From: Iris pallida
Taxonomy: Eukaryota > Streptophyta > Magnoliopsida > Asparagales > Iridaceae
NCBI GenBank assembly: GCA_029216955.1
Contig: JANAVB010023997.1
Coordinates: 1,682,491 to 1,746,490 of the forward strand
Direction: 5' to 3'
DNA length: 64,000 nt
Shown: piece by piece, positions 62,416-64,000 of the stretch
Layout of the letters: every line of letters begins with the position of its first letter
How positions within the stretch are numbered: the stretch's first letter is position 1
Program-made: the position numbers and the translations under genes
The notes under the pieces: generated by a model
The model's database searches: none
What the model was told of the DNA's origin: nothing
The model's input: only the letters and a program-made list of their open reading frames with translations

Positions 62416-64000
62416 GAGCCGCTAAAAAGGGGACCCCGTACTCCAAAATCGGGTGCCAGCAGACCAAAGGAGGTGGCGGGCTCATCTGAAGAGCACATTC
62501 CGCCGATTGTGATGTCTCCCGTAGAGGAGAGCCCGGACGATGTTGTTGTTATGGAGATTCCAGTATCTCCAGATTATGTCGGGAGGGAAGCTGAGGATGC
62601 ACCAGCTTCCGTGATGGTGCAAGCCACCGTAGGGGCTTTGGACATTGAGGGTCCAGCAGACACAGGGCTTCTAGATGAGGAAGTAGAGTGGAGTTCGTCG
62701 TCTTCAGATGACGTTCCTCCTGAGATGAGTGGGCCTGTTGCGGGAGCAACAGACATAATTGAAACAGAGGAGAGGGCTGATTCCCCGCCTTGTCATGATG
62801 ATGGGAGGCTGGCTACAGCGTTGCCGAGCCCTACCCCAGACTCAGCAGCAGAGGCTGAGGTGGCTGCCGACCGGGAGGTAGTGACAGATTCTATCCCCGC
62901 GGAGGGATTTGATGATGAAAATGAGACTCGTCCGCCGAGCCTGACTCTAGAGGAGCCGAGTCAGGAAACAAGTACTGATCTCGCTGCTCTGCCGGAGGGG
63001 GAATATCCCGTACGACCTGCTGATAGTGTGTTGGAGACGGATGAGGTAGCCCCTGACGCCGGTGGTCCCTCCGAGCTTGAGAAGGGTAAGGGTTTGCTGG
63101 AACCCTCTGTTGCTCCTTCTACTTGGGGTACGATATCGACGCCCCTCTTGGCTTCTTCCGCTCATTTGGCTCTTCGGGCCAGTAGCGAAGTTCAAGCCCC
63201 TGTTGAGGGAGAGTCCGTTGATGTCGAGGTTTCAGCCTCGCAGATTAAAGTCGGCTGATTTTCTTCCGGTCCGCCGTCTAGCGCAGTTCCTCCAACTCCT
63301 GCTATGATGCCGCAAGTGCTGGCGGATGCATATGAGTATATGAAGTTTATTGTTGAGGCGGTATATAAGATGCTGCAGAGGGGCGTATCGGTAGTGATGA
63401 ATGCCAATGGGAGTTTCGCGACGGTAAAAACCCTGGCGCTCTATCACATCAGTCTGATACGTTCCCACCAGGGCCATGATCATATGGCCGAGATTTTGAT
63501 GGCATCGGTGGCCGAGATGGACCAGCTGCTTTCCGAGTTTCAGTGTATCCAGCGAAATGATCTCTCCGTCCTGATAGATACGGAAAAGGAAAAGTTGATC
63601 GCTGAGACTGAGTCCTCTTATCTGGCCGTCGTGGGTGTCTGGAAACACGAGGTGGCTGAAACTGAGGCTGCGGTAGAGAGGCTATCTCAGTCCATACAGG
63701 AGAAGGTAGAGTTACGAGCTGCGTTGGACGCTAGTATAGCGGAGGTTGATGCCAAGATTCGCCTCCTTGAAGACCAGCGGGCCCAACTCTTATTAGATGC
63801 TGAGCGAGTCCAGGCTGAACATGTAGCATCTAAGGAGGAGGAAGCGGCTTTCACCCGCCAGGCTCTTTCCCTGGCTCAGCAGCGGCAATAGTTGGACGAG
63901 AAGCATGAGGATGACACTTCTCCTGAGGCCATAGAAATGATGCGTCAAGAAGTCAAACGCCGAGTCCTGGTGACCGCAGAGACTCGGGCGGCAGACTTGA

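Larger units (their letters stand above)
59346..64000 (+). pseudogene. Plant-mobile-domain (PMD)-like transposon gene, decayed, truncated by the window end
   Basis: It starts MTSKTSRGGAGRGRGKGKEP (basic, Gly/Arg-rich). After a probable intron with a minisatellite, coding resumes near 60060. One frame runs 60485-62349, broken only by TAG at 61274, 61706 and 61865. It includes PYLPSRFARQFGY at about 61880-61915, resembling the conserved PMD motif. A short intron at 62350-62415 (GTAAGG to TTTGTAG) keeps phase. An acidic Ser/Glu-rich region follows (62416-63255), then TGA, then a coiled coil (63304-63888) with TAG at 63889, and open frame to the edge. Two more frame shifts lie near 60315 and at the G-run 60477-60483. 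PMD genes occur in Mutator and gypsy elements and as the host genes MAIN/MAIL1. Confidence 0.6.

Overview
This window looks like plant nuclear DNA, most likely from a monocot. The evidence is one spliced plant protein-kinase gene with a very GC-rich first exon and AT-rich introns, chromovirus (Tekay-type), Sirevirus-type and Ty1/copia LTR retrotransposons, an Au-like SINE, hAT and Mutator-like MITEs, and a plant-mobile-domain gene. The species cannot be fixed from the sequence alone. There are no bacterial features, rRNA, tRNA or CRISPR loci.

Region 1 (1-17.5 kb) holds the only clear host gene: a calcium-dependent protein kinase of the CPK13 type. It has seven exons between 458 and 16198 and two very large introns. 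Exon 1 carries two opposite single-base shifts, which together restore the frame. Intron 1 (6.0 kb) holds two Au-like SINE copies and a 268-bp Mutator-like MITE. Intron 5 (7.0 kb) holds an antisense LINE carrying a hAT MITE, and a gag-only Ty3/gypsy element whose LTRs contain perfect heat-shock elements upstream of a TATA box.

Region 2 (17.5-22.6 kb) is a cluster of DNA transposons: a MITE with G-box palindromes, a TIR element containing a solo LTR and a MITE, and a 1.85-kb unit with 9-bp target duplication. That last unit carries about 29 head-to-head palindromes with a ~154-bp higher-order period. It is the most unusual structure in the window.

Region 3 (22.6-56.9 kb) is a nest of LTR retrotransposons, ordered by target-site duplications (TSDs). 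A decayed, minus-strand copia element (22605 to ~40055) has a 5.4-kb coding-free Tekay-like element in its 3' LTR, a MITE in its RNase H region, and an 8.8-kb Sirevirus-like gag-only element in pol. The LTRs of that last element differ at 2 of 1515 positions, so it is very young. Next, a minus-strand gypsy element (LTR from 40346, pol to 56896) has a complete 12.0-kb Tekay element (41955-53957, TSD GAAAC) inserted in its 3' LTR.

Region 4 (56.9-64 kb) has an LTR-like minus-strand promoter, a 2-kb field rich in the hexamer GCGCAT, an orphan ORF, and a long decayed gene with a plant-mobile-domain motif and a coiled-coil C-terminus. A 47-bp minisatellite made of the same GCGCAT motif lies in what is probably its first intron. 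The gene runs off the right edge of the window.
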